A DNA stretch of 64,000 nucleotides, taken from contig NC_006048.2 in assembly GCF_000006445.2 (NCBI RefSeq), forward strand, positions 1,364,001 to 1,428,000, given 5' to 3'. The notes beneath the pieces are model-generated. The model was not told the origin of the DNA, did not search any database, and saw only the letters and a list, made by a program, of their open reading frames with translations. Of the stretch, positions 1 to 9,908 are shown piece by piece (position 1 is the stretch's first letter; each line of letters opens with the position of its first letter). The stretch is from Debaryomyces hansenii CBS767 (lineage: Eukaryota; Ascomycota; Pichiomycetes; Serinales; Debaryomycetaceae). Position numbers and translations under genes: made by a program.

Positions 1-2291
1 ATTTGACCTAAGAAGTTCAAAAAGTTGGTTAGCTCTGAAATTTTCAAATTATTAGCAGCTAAGATGATAGAAACTAACTTGCTTAAATGATTGTTGATTT
101 CCTCGTTTAAGATTGGAATAAATCTAGCAAATGAGAATCTAGCTGCATCTCTTATGATTTCAAATTTTGCAAAATTTTCCAATGTAATTAGAACAACTTG
201 GGATGCATTATTAATTTTACCGACAATTTCTGCTGAATACTTATTATTATAATCATAATCATAACCCCTAGCAAACGTACCAATCGCCATGAGTGAATGA
301 TGGGCTTGCAATGCAATTAGTTGTTGATTAACCTTATCCTTGTTCGAAATACAATTTTCTAGGTCATTGAACAATGGCTGAAAGATCAAATCAATCATTC
401 TTACCTTTAACGAAATATCCACAGATAGCAAAGAAATCAATAATCCAATACTTTCAAAAAGGTTCAATTGGTTATTGAAATTACCATTTTCAACGGTGTC
501 GTTATCCTCATCCTTTGTAGGTAACTCTGCCTTTATGACAAGCAATGGCTGTAATTTAATGAACAAGTTCTCAATGAAAGATGAGTTGTTTAATGTTGGC
601 TTGGTTAACTTGACAAATCTAAAAAATAAATACCACGTTCTTAATCTCACTTTCTCGGAGTTGTTGAATAAGCCTAATGGTGAAGAAAACAATTCCAAAA
701 TTCTTAGGATAACTTCTTGGTTATTGATATTAGTATTTAAAAAGTTATAGTGACGAACTATTAGTTCAAAAAATCCCAACTGAATTTTTGGATGGTCAAC
801 TTTTAATACTACGTCTGAATTAATTAATTTAATTAAGAACTCTTGAACCAAAACGTAAGGCTTCGAATTACCTATCTCTTGCTTCGGTAAGTTAATCAAA
901 TTGTTCCTTAATGATTCTGTAAATGTATTTAATTCAAATAAGCCTAGTTCCAAGTTTCTCCAGTTTACCTTATCAAAGTCACTAACGTTAGCAAAAATAG
1001 ATTCATTAATAACTATTGGTATAGCCTCCAAAAATAATTCTGGCTTTAAAATAGCAATGGTATCCTGGAATGTCTTTAGCTTTAATCTGACTTCATTAAA
1101 TTGTTCGGTTGATTCATCATCAGTGCCATCATCATCATCGTCGAATTTCATTTTTAAGATAATTTTATTTAATAATGATGATAACAATTCAATAGATGCT
1201 AATTGATTAAACTTCTTGCAGGTCAACAAATATTGCTGAATGAAAGGGAAAATTTGCTGGGAAATATCGTCGTATTCATGAGACAAGAATTTGAAGATTG
1301 AGGGCCATAAGTTTAAAAACTGTTGATTAATAGAATCAAATAATTCTAATTCGGAAGATTCTAAAACAATGACTAATTCTAGACCTACTTGATTGGATAA
1401 TTTAGCAATATTTTCCATAAATTCTAAGTCATCATCATTATTAATTGAATTAATGATTGAAGTCAAATTCAACAAAGAAATCAATTCCAATTTATTCAAA
1501 GGCTTCATTTTCTTGGAAATAACCTCAATCAAAGTCAAACATGTTTCATTTCTTTGGTCTGGTTTATTAAGATATTGGAATATAATGTTAATGAAATCGT
1601 TAGAGATGAATAAGGTAATCTCCATCCAGTTAATATAGTATCCAATGATCTTCAAGAAATTATTTAAAACTTCATTGTTATGCTGTATTAATTCTGGGTT
1701 TCTTAAAATCTTTTGCCAGTTGTCTACTAACAAATTCATGTCATTTGTACGAATCTGGTCCTTTAATAGGTTATTTCTGTCTTGAACTTCTCTTGACCTA
1801 GAAATGAATTTGTCACTAATCTCCGTATGCACAGCAATTATAATTCTACTGTATATGTCGATAGCAATTAGGTTATTGTCTGCAATAAGCGCTAGCAAAT
1901 CCTTCAAAAAAGTTGGATTGATGCTCAAATAAGTGAAACAGAATAAATTACCCATTATCCCTGCAAACTTATTCTTCAAGTACACTGGATCATTAATATT
2001 AGAATTAATTACATAGTTCAAGTACTGAAACAAATCTGAGTTTAATTCGTATAACTGTTCATTATTCAATTTCGTAATATTCTCATCAATCACCTGTAGT
2101 ATAAAAAACTTGAATTCTTGGTTTAAAGGCGAATTGCTGTTGATGGATTTTAATAAAATATCTAAGCATGATTTATATCCCTCCTCGGTTGATTTAATTT
2201 GATTAATGAATTCAAATGCTTGATTCTTTAAAACTAAATCACTGGTACCACTTAGAGCAATTTCGACTGCCTTCAGAATTTGTTCATCCAT
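1..2291 (-). CDS. LOS1: Exportin-T (tRNA nuclear export receptor), 3' end cut by window
   Basis: The minus strand is open from an ATG at 2291 to the left edge, giving about 763 codons without a stop; the C-terminus lies outside the window. The protein is an all-helical, Leu/Ile/Asn-rich repeat protein. Its N-terminus begins MDEQI and runs into a stretch reading QAFEFINQIKSTEEGY, typical of the importin-beta-like start of exportin-t. The family binds tRNA together with Ran-GTP and carries it through nuclear pores. An acidic run (about DDDDDGTDDE) lies at plus-strand positions near 1110-1140. Full-length family members are roughly 1000-1100 residues, so about a quarter is missing. Codon 6 is CTG, which would be Ser in a CTG-clade yeast. 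The name rests on recognition of the N-terminal region and overall architecture, not on a search. Confidence 0.8.
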   Translation of the reverse strand, partial: MDEQILKAVEIALSGTSDLVLKNQAFEFINQIKSTEEGYKSCLDILLKSINSNSPLNQEFKFFILQVIDENITKLNNEQLYELNSDLFQYLNYVINSNINDPVYLKNKFAGIMGNLFCFTYLSINPTFLKDLLALIADNNLIAIDIYSRIIIAVHTEISDKFISRSREVQDRNNLLKDQIRTNDMNLLVDNWQKILRNPELIQHNNEVLNNFLKIIGYYINWMEITLFISNDFINIIFQYLNKPDQRNETCLTLIEVISKKMKPLNKLELISLLNLTSIINSINNDDDLEFMENIAKLSNQVGLELVIVLESSELELFDSINQQFLNLWPSIFKFLSHEYDDISQQIFPFIQQYLLTCKKFNQLASIELLSSLLNKIILKMKFDDDDDGTDDESTEQFNEVRLKLKTFQDTIAILKPELFLEAIPIVINESIFANVSDFDKVNWRNLELGLFELNTFTESLRNNLINLPKQEIGNSKPYVLVQEFLIKLINSDVVLKVDHPKIQLGFFELIVRHYNFLNTNINNQEVILRILELFSSPLGLFNNSEKVRLRTWYLFFRFVKLTKPTLNNSSFIENLFIKLQPLLVIKAELPTKDEDNDTVENGNFNNQLNLFESIGLLISLLSVDISLKVRMIDLIFQPLFNDLENCISNKDKVNQQLIALQAHHSLMAIGTFARGYDYDYNNKYSAEIVGKINNASQVVLITLENFAKFEIIRDAARFSFARFIPILNEEINNHLSKLVSIILAANNLKISELTNFLNFLGQ

Positions 2292-2886
2292 TTACTGTAG
2301 TTTTCAGTCGTATATATATATGTGTATTTTTGTTCTTATAGTCTATATTGGTAAATGTAACCTGTTATATTTCTCTACGAATTATTTCGTGGTATATGGG
2401 GACTATTCTATTTATATTCGATCCTATGCTATAGCTACTTTGACATGCAAGTATGATTCGAATCATAATATAACAGTGTAGACTCAAACTGAAAAAAATT
2501 TTTGTTTTTCGCACTCACACGATCTATTGTGCTGTCAAGAAGACTAGAAGGTCGGACTACTAAAGGCTACAAATGAATTATCTACAAGAGAACATATGGT
2601 ATTACTGGTGTTTGGTTATGGAAACGGGACGCAGTATTATCATGTTTTGTTATTGCAAGGAATTGGATATTCAAATAATTTGACAGAGTGATTTTCATAA
2701 TCTCTAAGTAGAGTCATGATAATGGACAAGAATATAAGTAGTGAGTCATTAATGGGGAATTGTAGTCCATTCTTGCAATGGTAGCATATTTACGTTAAAC
2801 TTTTATATATACGGGTGAAATTGATGACTCTTGATTATTTCTTAGGTACCACTTTCATCGAGCTGATTCGCGGAGATCAGATACAA
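2292..2886. other. Intergenic region, LOS1 promoter
   Basis: This is a gene-free stretch between two minus-strand genes, so it should hold the LOS1 promoter and the terminator of the cysteine synthase gene. It contains alternating TA runs near 2313-2323 and a perfect 16-bp palindrome at 2452-2467. No tRNA, long ORF or repeat was seen. Confidence 0.6.
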
Positions 2887-3981
2887 TCATTCGAGGGTAG
2901 CGTACTTCTTCAAATGAGAAGGTAAAGCGTCAAATAAACCCTTTGATTGTAACCAGCTTTTAGAGAAGATACGATCACTATATTTGTGAGCTGAATCAGC
3001 TAACAAAGTAACGACATTCGAGCCTTCTGGTAAAGATTGGGCTACTTTGACAGCAGCGACAACGTTCAAAGCACCAGTACCACCGATGTATAATCCCTCT
3101 TCATCTAATAAACGGTACAACATTTCAATTGATTCCTCATCGGTGATTTTTAAAGCATCGTCTACCAATGGGATTTCTTGTTTCAAGTTATCGGTAACTC
3201 TACCTTGACCAATACCTTCAGTGAAGGAAGAGCCACCTCTTTCCATCGTTTCTCCATTAGACTTGATGTAAGAATACAAGACGGATCCTGGTGGATCAGC
3301 TAAGACACATTTGGTTGCCCCGTTGGAGATTTCCTTCAAATATCTGGTTACACCAGCAAAAGTCCCCCCTGTACCAGTGGAACAGGTGAAAGCATCCACT
3401 TTACCGTTCAATTGAGACCAGATTTCTGGCCCAGTTGTTTCAATATGTGCCTGTCTGTTGGCAACATTATCGAATTGGTTGGTCCAGGCGGCATTTTCTT
3501 GAGATTCAGCGAACCTCTTAGCCTGGTGGTTATAATTTTCTGGATTGTCAAATGCAACCGCTGGAACTGGGTGTACGGTGGCCCCCAATAACCTCAAAGT
3601 TTCAATCTTATTCTTAGATTGGGTGTTCGGCATGTAGATCACACACTTATAGCCTTTAGCTCTGCATACATGGGCCAACCCGATCCCCGTATTACCAGCA
3701 GTACCTTCCACAATGGTTCCACCAGGTTTGATCAAACCCTTCTCTTCAGCATCGTTAATAACATACAATGCAGCCCTGTCCTTAATTGATCCTCCTGGGT
3801 TCATAAATTCAGCTTTGGCGTAAACATTTCTTCCGATCTTGTCGGAGATCCTGGGTAACCTGAGAAGCGGTGTGTTCCCAATTGCCTGTGGGAAACCGTT
3901 CTCTGATACCAAAGGCACGAATGGAAGCTTGATATCGTGATTTCTGCTTATAGTCAAGCGACGAATGCTGGTTCTAATCAT
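2887..3981 (-). CDS. MCY1: Cysteine synthase-like PLP enzyme (fungal mitochondrial type)
   Basis: A 364-residue fold-type II PLP enzyme of the cysteine synthase/O-acetylserine sulfhydrylase family. It should make cysteine from O-acetylserine and sulfide, although physiological activity is uncertain for the yeast Mcy1 (YGR012W) group. The PLP lysine is K67 in NPGGSIKDR. The substrate loop reads [11 protein letters not shown], and the phosphate-binding loop is [10 protein letters not shown]. The N-terminus ([14 protein letters not shown]) is basic and free of acidic residues for about 15 residues, consistent with mitochondrial targeting. There is no CBS regulatory domain, which argues against cystathionine beta-synthase. 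The family is certain; assignment to the Mcy1 subgroup rather than a bacterial-type cysteine synthase is likely but not proven. It is divergent from the downstream NRG1-like gene. Confidence 0.8.
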   Translation of the reverse strand: MIRTSIRRLTISRNHDIKLPFVPLVSENGFPQAIGNTPLLRLPRISDKIGRNVYAKAEFMNPGGSIKDRAALYVINDAEEKGLIKPGGTIVEGTAGNTGIGLAHVCRAKGYKCVIYMPNTQSKNKIETLRLLGATVHPVPAVAFDNPENYNHQAKRFAESQENAAWTNQFDNVANRQAHIETTGPEIWSQLNGKVDAFTCSTGTGGTFAGVTRYLKEISNGATKCVLADPPGSVLYSYIKSNGETMERGGSSFTEGIGQGRVTDNLKQEIPLVDDALKITDEESIEMLYRLLDEEGLYIGGTGALNVVAAVKVAQSLPEGSNVVTLLADSAHKYSDRIFSKSWLQSKGLFDALPSHLKKYATLE

Positions 3982-4817
3982 CTCTGTGTGCTCTAAGTGT
4001 TGGTCGAATCGTACACGTTATATGTTTCGATTTTTCACTTCTATGTCCCATCCGAGAATCGATATTAGGATCACCATATTGCACGTGAACACCCAAACCC
4101 CAATATCAACACGATACTCTCCCAAATATCTATAAGTTCAGCCCACATCCATTACACGGCATCCACTATCAGAACGACCAACGTTTTAGTTGCTATCGTC
4201 TCCGCGCCTGGTATACATGTCTAATTCCACTGGACATTCCAAAGCCATGAATGTAATTTTGTGGACAATAGCCTAAGTATGCACAAATTCTACATATTCC
4301 AAAATAGTGAATAAGCCCTGAGGGTCTTCTCGGTGTTTGGTGATCACCATGCTCCATTTACCTTCGTTTGCTCACTATTTGTCGTATCTTGCGAACAGAA
4401 ACCAAACAAGAAACTAAACCGATATGCCTAATTAGAAAATAATAGCAAAGTTCGGAACTATGCATTGTTGAACCCTGTACAGGCTATCATTGGCGAAGTA
4501 CGATGGAATTTAAGTCACACTACGCCTATTATCCAGTTTTTGTCCCAACGCGCATATCCATTGATTTTCGGTCTCCGCAGTATAACCGAAATGCTAAGAG
4601 AAGAAAAACCCGCCATACCGAATGCATTGTTCAACCTTACCTTTCATGCTTCCATTGTTGACAGGATGGGTCCACTACGTAGGTCTGTATATAGGTCCCA
4701 TATTTTTAATAAACGTTACACCTTATCTTGGGTGCATTGAAAAACTATATATATTGGACGTCGCCCACTATTCCATAGCTGTCCCTCTCTTTGTCTTCGA
4801 CTACGCCCTACACATCG
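3982..4817. other. Divergent promoter region between cysteine synthase and NRG1-like gene
   Basis: About 840 bp separates the two start codons. A TATA-like stretch (tatatatatt) at 4747-4756 lies about 65 bp before the NRG1-like ATG. Short open frames at 4465-4740 and 4622-4825 have no recognisable content and start weakly or run into the gene. A long upstream region is usual for a regulated transcription factor gene. Confidence 0.5.
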
Positions 4818-5462
4818 ATGCTTAATAGAGACCACCCCTACACGAATATAAGGCATCCGCAGCCGTACCAGCTAACATTGCCTTCATTCAATGAGCTCTT
4901 AACAAGCATTCCATTACCCACGGATTTCACACAATATTCTAAGGGTGCTTTACCGGCCCCTGCGAACATTCATGCCCATCCACTTTCTGGTGCGATGGGT
5001 AACGGCGTGGCCCTGACTATTGGTGGTGCGATCCAACACCCGACTATAGGTAGTGTGCATGGTGCGCAATCGCCGCCCAATAGCACTCTGACAGCGCACT
5101 TGGTCCACACCGGCCAAATACCGCCTATACCGCCTTCGCTACCCGGGCCTGCGCAGGATCTCCCTAACACTCCCTACACGCATTCCACGGTTATCGACCA
5201 ATTTAAAATCCCGACGCCTCCCCTGTCCGCGTACTCTTTCAAAGAATCTCGTATGAAAGACAAACGCAAACATACATGTAAGGTATGCCAGAGGTCGTTT
5301 ACCACATCGGGACATTTAGCAAGGCACAATAGAATTCATACCGGGGAGAGAAAACATTTTTGTCCATGGCCGAGTTGCGATGCAAGATTCGCCCGGCAGG
5401 ACAATTGCATGCAGCATTACAAAACCCACAAGAATGGCAAGAAACGAACAAAAAGGTTCTAG
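4818..5462 (+). CDS. NRG1: C2H2 zinc-finger transcriptional repressor, Nrg1/Nrg2 type
   Basis: A 214-residue protein if it begins at the first ATG (4818). The frame is open from 4779, but the earlier codons include no ATG. Two adjacent C-terminal C2H2 fingers are clear: C154/C157/H170/H174 and C182/C187/H200/H204, joined by a TGERKH linker. The second reads CPWPSCDARFARQDNC, a hallmark of Nrg repressors. A conserved-looking LPSFNELLTSIPLP patch lies near the N-terminus, followed by a Pro-rich middle. Nrg proteins recruit Tup1 to repress glucose-regulated, hyphal and stress genes. The protein is shorter than Candida Nrg1 (about 310). Base composition is richer in G+C than in neighbouring genes. 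Whether it is Nrg1 or Nrg2 cannot be decided here. Confidence 0.8.
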   Translation: MLNRDHPYTNIRHPQPYQLTLPSFNELLTSIPLPTDFTQYSKGALPAPANIHAHPLSGAMGNGVALTIGGAIQHPTIGSVHGAQSPPNSTLTAHLVHTGQIPPIPPSLPGPAQDLPNTPYTHSTVIDQFKIPTPPLSAYSFKESRMKDKRKHTCKVCQRSFTTSGHLARHNRIHTGERKHFCPWPSCDARFARQDNCMQHYKTHKNGKKRTKRF

Positions 5463-7205
5463 AGGGAGGGGGGGGGGGAGCTGCAGAAAATCTAACTACA
5501 TAGTACGATTAATGATCAAACAACATAACAAAATAACAACATACATGTGCAATAGAATCCGTAAAGTGCGTAGATGGGCGAGATGGGGGCTGACAGGTAT
5601 TCCCGCTTTTCAGCTGGACGACCCTGAGAGCAATAGGTCATGTAGACATAGTGCCAATAGCATGAGCACCCACAATCTTGTTGCTGGCTAGAAAACATGC
5701 TTGCGCTGTAATGATACGTATTGCTAAAAAAAAATTCCGATGGACCCATCGTTCCACACCGTAACAACACTTAATTTGTTTGAGAAGTCTTTCTCAGTAT
5801 GCCAATCGAGACCCTTTATCTTAGCCAATTACGTTCATGCACATCACAGTATGAAGCTTGTGTAATCTACGTATACGTGTGGACCAATAATTGCTTTGGG
5901 ATAGTGACAATGCCGCATGATCTTTTATGCCGTCCCAACCTTGGTGAACAATTGGTTCGGTCCGGTAAAATCGATTTCTGCATACCAACGGTATCACGGC
6001 TAAAAACCCTGTTCCCCATATCAACAGGTCGTCACCTCTGGGCGCTGAATATGGATCCTGCCGTAAATTGTTGCAGATTACCATCATTCGAGCGCTTCGT
6101 GCGTTATTGTTGAGCACTGAGCCTATGATGTGTCCCTATTTCTTTACGTAATATTTATAATCAGTAGAATTCTAGTGTGTAATCAGACTGAGACTGCACC
6201 ATTAAGGTTTGGGATTTCGAACTTAAACGTTACGGAGGAAAAGTTCTAGCGCCGACAAGAAGTCCTTCCAATGTGAATCATTTGGGTAGAAGGAGTGGAA
6301 TGTTGGATTTTACAAACAACATTCGAGATTCCGGAATAGAGAATCAAGAATCTCATCGAATCGCAAATTTAAGATCTATAAACACACCTTTTAGACTTCT
6401 GGTGCAGTAGGTATGGACCATTCGTTGGAATTAGTCAGAACATTTTTAGCCATATGCCGAAATAGGGGCCCATCGCTGTATCCTCAAATATGTACATGCA
6501 CTAAATTACAATTTACACAGCCCTAAGAGATTTTTTTTTTCGTATATTTCCTAAAGAAATAGGCCAGAAATTGCCGAGTGAGTATAAGAATTAGTGGGAA
6601 GGGGCTTTTTTTGTCTGGTCACTACTCGCCGTCTATTCACCGACAGATCAGGGTTTGACGCAATCACCTGGCAGTCCCTGGATATATTCGCGAAGTCATT
6701 TGGTGCACTGAAATTGGTTCCGATTGTTTGGTTATGGTATTTCATCATCTATTATGCATGATTCGGGTGTTAATTGTAGTCTACAAAATAAGATTATGAA
6801 TAGCATTATGTGGCAATGCATTGTATAATATTAGAAGGATCTATGAAAATTTTTATGTGTTCTGGAATATGTCTTTTCAGAGTGAGTTTCAAAGTCTGCA
6901 AGACAATCAATAGTAGCGAGGTGCGTAGTAGTTTTCAGGCATAAGCGTAGCGTTAAAGGACCGAAGATCAAAATATGTGCATGGATAGGGTAGTTCCGGA
7001 GTCCTTATTATGCAGAATACGAAGTGAATAGTGTAAGTCGGAGTTAAGTGCGATTGAAAATTTCGTAACATGAGATTAATATGTTACCTGCGATTAGCAT
7101 GCGCTGATACTTTTATGATTGTTGTTGTTTGTATTGTCGTCTCAATATAAGCACGAAACTCCAAGAAGAAGCTTACGATTTTGGTAGAATATCCGATTCA
7201 AAAAA
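5463..7205. other. Long gene-poor interval between convergent genes
   Basis: About 1.74 kb lies between the 3' ends of the NRG1-like gene and the F-box gene. It opens with an 11-base G run at 5468-5478, six bases past the NRG1 stop. A T run lies near 6530-6540. The open frames at 5799-6113 (+), 5821-6117 (-) and 6551-6748 (-) are Cys-rich or featureless and look random. No tRNA B-box, LTR ends or intron-linked coding exons were found. It could hold an unannotated non-coding RNA or long 3' UTRs. Confidence 0.5.
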
Positions 7206-9110
7206 TTAATCATATACATTTTGAAAGTAACTTGTACCATTCAATTCCTTGTCTAAGTTGTAGCAAACTCCATTGAAAATGATCTTTCTAAATTTCTCAA
7301 TACCAGTTCCATCATTGAGATCATTAAACTTGTCGAGTTCGATATCCTCTGCATTACCTCTATTTAGATCAACAATTTGAATAATGAGATCGTTGATGAA
7401 GTGAGAAATACATTTTCCAACGGGCCTGAAGAGATGTTCATCGAATTTGCACGGCTCAAAGTCAGGTTTCGCATCGTGGAAAATATCCACTTCATCCTCA
7501 TCATCGTACTCGTGCTCTTCATAGTTCTTGTGGTTTAAGCATTTGAAGGGAATGGAGAAAAGGTTGTCGTGGAAGTTCCACGTATTATCGTTGAACGGAT
7601 ATTTTAAGTAGTCTAGGTCACTCAAAACATCGGTACCATGGAGTCTTCTGCTTAGCCACTCGCTAATGGTGACAAATAGGTTACTACTGATAATATCCTT
7701 GAATTGGTGTAGTCTGAAGTTATAATATTTGTGGCACATAAGGTGTTCGTCCAAGTCACCCAAGTAAATTGTACAATGATCACACTTGCAACCATTCCAC
7801 AATAAATTATTCATCATTTGCTCGTAGCACGACAAACTTTTCATGAAGTTAGGCAATACTAAAATAGCTCTATTCGATTCAATTGCGGTTGGTAAAGTAT
7901 GTGTGTATAGCTTTACACGTTGTAAATAATTTCCTTCCATTCCATCGAAAAACACTCCATTCTCACATGGGCTGTGTCGAATAGAAACATACTTTAATAC
8001 TTTAGTGTCGAGTTCTTGCAACATACCAACGACCTTAATGTCCCATATTTCATTAAATTTATGTGTGTCAATAATTTTTTCAGTATTCTGGACAAAGGCA
8101 ATCTTTTGCAACAAATAAACCGGGAGTGTTAATCTCGACAAACATTCTTGATTACATTTCACGTCGTCACATCCAATAGCTAATTGCAAGGATGTAATTG
8201 ATTTCCAATTTATAATATTACTCTTAATAAATTTCTCGATAAGTAATAGGTCGTCGTGGTAATAGTTCAACGTAAACGTGTGTAAATTTAGTTGAAATGC
8301 AATTTTGTCATTAATATGATTCAAAACTTTTATAAAAAGCCTGTATGACTTATTATCGGTGGTTACAGTTATTGACTTGAGCTGTTCTAGACCTTTAACC
8401 AACTGTTGATTTATCTTAAGCTCACTTAATTGACGATTTTCTTGAGTATCCTCCTTGAATGATACAATTAGCTCTCTAATATTAGGAAACTTAGTTATGC
8501 CGTTTAATTGGTTCACTTCATCAATTGCTATCAACTGAAGGTTCTGAAATCCATCTTTCAATATGATTTGATTCACCTGTCTCCGTAATGCGGGATTGGT
8601 AATGATCAATCTTTTCAAACCAGACTTCTCTAGCGAACTCATTAACTTTAGTAATGCTTCATTGATGGTTTTATCAAAAGAATCGAAGATTGTTATTTCT
8701 TCAATATAGTCAAGTAGTTGTGTATTGATTGAAATCGAGGAGATTAATGATTGCAAGCGGGCATTGATGAGCTTGAAATGATTCTCCTCCTTCGTAATCT
8801 TATTGAACCCATAAATGACGGTTTGAGTGGAATCAGTGAAATCAATGCCTCGGACATTATCCTTATTCTGTTTAAGCACTGGGTCTTTTCTAATGGTTAC
8901 CCTCTGATATAATTTTTTCATACATGGCTGATAAAACTGAAAGTTTGTTAGCGATAAGTTAATTATCTCTTGCTGGGGCAAGAAAAATAGTATATCATCG
9001 ACTATTTCTAAAGGTATATCTAATAACAGCTTCATATTTCTTGGTATTGTTGACTTTGATCTCTGCAATTGCTGTTCTTTCCTCCAGGTCACCGATGATT
9101 TAGTACACAT
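7206..9110 (-). CDS. F-box protein with leucine-rich body, substrate unknown
   Basis: A 634-residue protein. An F-box lies at about residues 28-72 (LLLDIPLEIVDDILFFLPQ, then SLTNFQFYQ), so it should dock on Skp1 as the substrate receptor of an SCF ubiquitin ligase. The middle 400 residues are Leu/Ile-rich with an LRR-like rhythm but no clean repeat. A Cys/His cluster follows in the C-terminal third (NGCKCDHCTIYLGDLDEHLMC), then an acidic patch (EEHEYDDEDEVD). I do not recognise a specific orthologue; many yeasts carry several related F-box proteins of this build. The start is the first in-frame ATG; a second ATG at codon 26, just before the F-box, is an alternative. Confidence 0.75.
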   Translation of the reverse strand: MCTKSSVTWRKEQQLQRSKSTIPRNMKLLLDIPLEIVDDILFFLPQQEIINLSLTNFQFYQPCMKKLYQRVTIRKDPVLKQNKDNVRGIDFTDSTQTVIYGFNKITKEENHFKLINARLQSLISSISINTQLLDYIEEITIFDSFDKTINEALLKLMSSLEKSGLKRLIITNPALRRQVNQIILKDGFQNLQLIAIDEVNQLNGITKFPNIRELIVSFKEDTQENRQLSELKINQQLVKGLEQLKSITVTTDNKSYRLFIKVLNHINDKIAFQLNLHTFTLNYYHDDLLLIEKFIKSNIINWKSITSLQLAIGCDDVKCNQECLSRLTLPVYLLQKIAFVQNTEKIIDTHKFNEIWDIKVVGMLQELDTKVLKYVSIRHSPCENGVFFDGMEGNYLQRVKLYTHTLPTAIESNRAILVLPNFMKSLSCYEQMMNNLLWNGCKCDHCTIYLGDLDEHLMCHKYYNFRLHQFKDIISSNLFVTISEWLSRRLHGTDVLSDLDYLKYPFNDNTWNFHDNLFSIPFKCLNHKNYEEHEYDDEDEVDIFHDAKPDFEPCKFDEHLFRPVGKCISHFINDLIIQIVDLNRGNAEDIELDKFNDLNDGTGIEKFRKIIFNGVCYNLDKELNGTSYFQNVYD

Positions 9111-9348
9111 TTATTCGCACTACTACAAGTGTCCGAATTACTCGAAGTGTTAGGTGATAATCATTAATTAGAACCTATTTAACGGTACAAACTTCCAAAA
9201 CTCCTCGTAAACTTATACATGGAGCTGCTGGATAGTCAATTGAAGTGTAAAATTATATTTAGCTAAATGAGAATAAAGTATGAATCTAATGCAAATATTC
9301 ATATAAATAGAAGTAGTATCCTTTTATGTAAGATGTCAAACCCTCCAT

Positions 9349-9534
9349 TTATTCCTCATCTTTGATACCAGCAATAGCTCTTCCAGCATAGTATAATGGG
9401 AAAATGGTAGACACGGTGAATAAAGCGTAGAATGGGAAAACAACGAACTTGGAGTGCTTACCTCTCAACCATAATTTCTTGTTAGAATTTTGGTAATGTT
9501 TCTGTAAGTCAATAATTCTTTGTGGGTTGGCCAT
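9349..9534 (-). CDS. COX7: Cytochrome c oxidase subunit VII
   Basis: A 61-residue protein that starts MANPQRIIDLQKHYQ and has one hydrophobic span at about residues 29-52 (VVFPFYALFTVSTIFPLYYAG), followed by AIAGIKDEE. Length, the MAN...IxLQK start, the PFYAxF motif and the AIxGIK tail all match yeast Cox7, a small nuclear-encoded subunit of complex IV in the inner mitochondrial membrane. There is no cleavable presequence, as usual for Cox7. Its 5' flank (374 bp) separates it from the PSH1 stop. Confidence 0.92.
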   Translation of the reverse strand: MANPQRIIDLQKHYQNSNKKLWLRGKHSKFVVFPFYALFTVSTIFPLYYAGRAIAGIKDEE

Positions 9535-9908
9535 TTTAATCTATGTATGGTTAGTAATGTCTTTTTGAATTGTCTTTACATATGATTTTAATACTCAAAC
9601 CCATGCTGTGTACTCGATTCACTAAATTTTTACGCAAAAAATAATCAACACTTTATGAACAACAAGAAATTAGATGACCAATGATCTACCTTACTTATAT
9701 GTATACATACGTTCTGTTATATCCTACTAATTATCAAAATATATTAATATTACTATTACTCAAAGAAATATCAGTTGATTTTAGTACTGAATTTTCAGTG
9801 AACCAATGATAGTTCGATTTTTGAGGTTTTGTGTAATTTGCATAATTTGCCCAAACGTTTTAGTGAGATTGGAGTTGTGCCGATTCGTTATCTATGCTCT
9901 TGAATAAG
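9535..9908. other. Intergenic region, COX7 promoter
   Basis: This stretch between two minus-strand genes is AT-rich, with no recognisable ORF, RNA gene or repeat. It should carry the COX7 promoter and the PSH1 terminator. No CCAAT box or other respiratory element was confidently picked out. Confidence 0.4.

Noticed and set aside
4465..4740. Possible upstream exon of the NRG1-like gene
   Set aside because: No yeast 5' splice site plus branch site links it in frame to 4818, and the gene already has a good ATG and TATA.
5799..6113. 104-codon plus-strand ORF with a true ATG in the gene-poor gap
   Set aside because: Its composition is Cys-rich and random-looking, an equally long antisense frame overlaps it, and no domain or signal peptide is seen.
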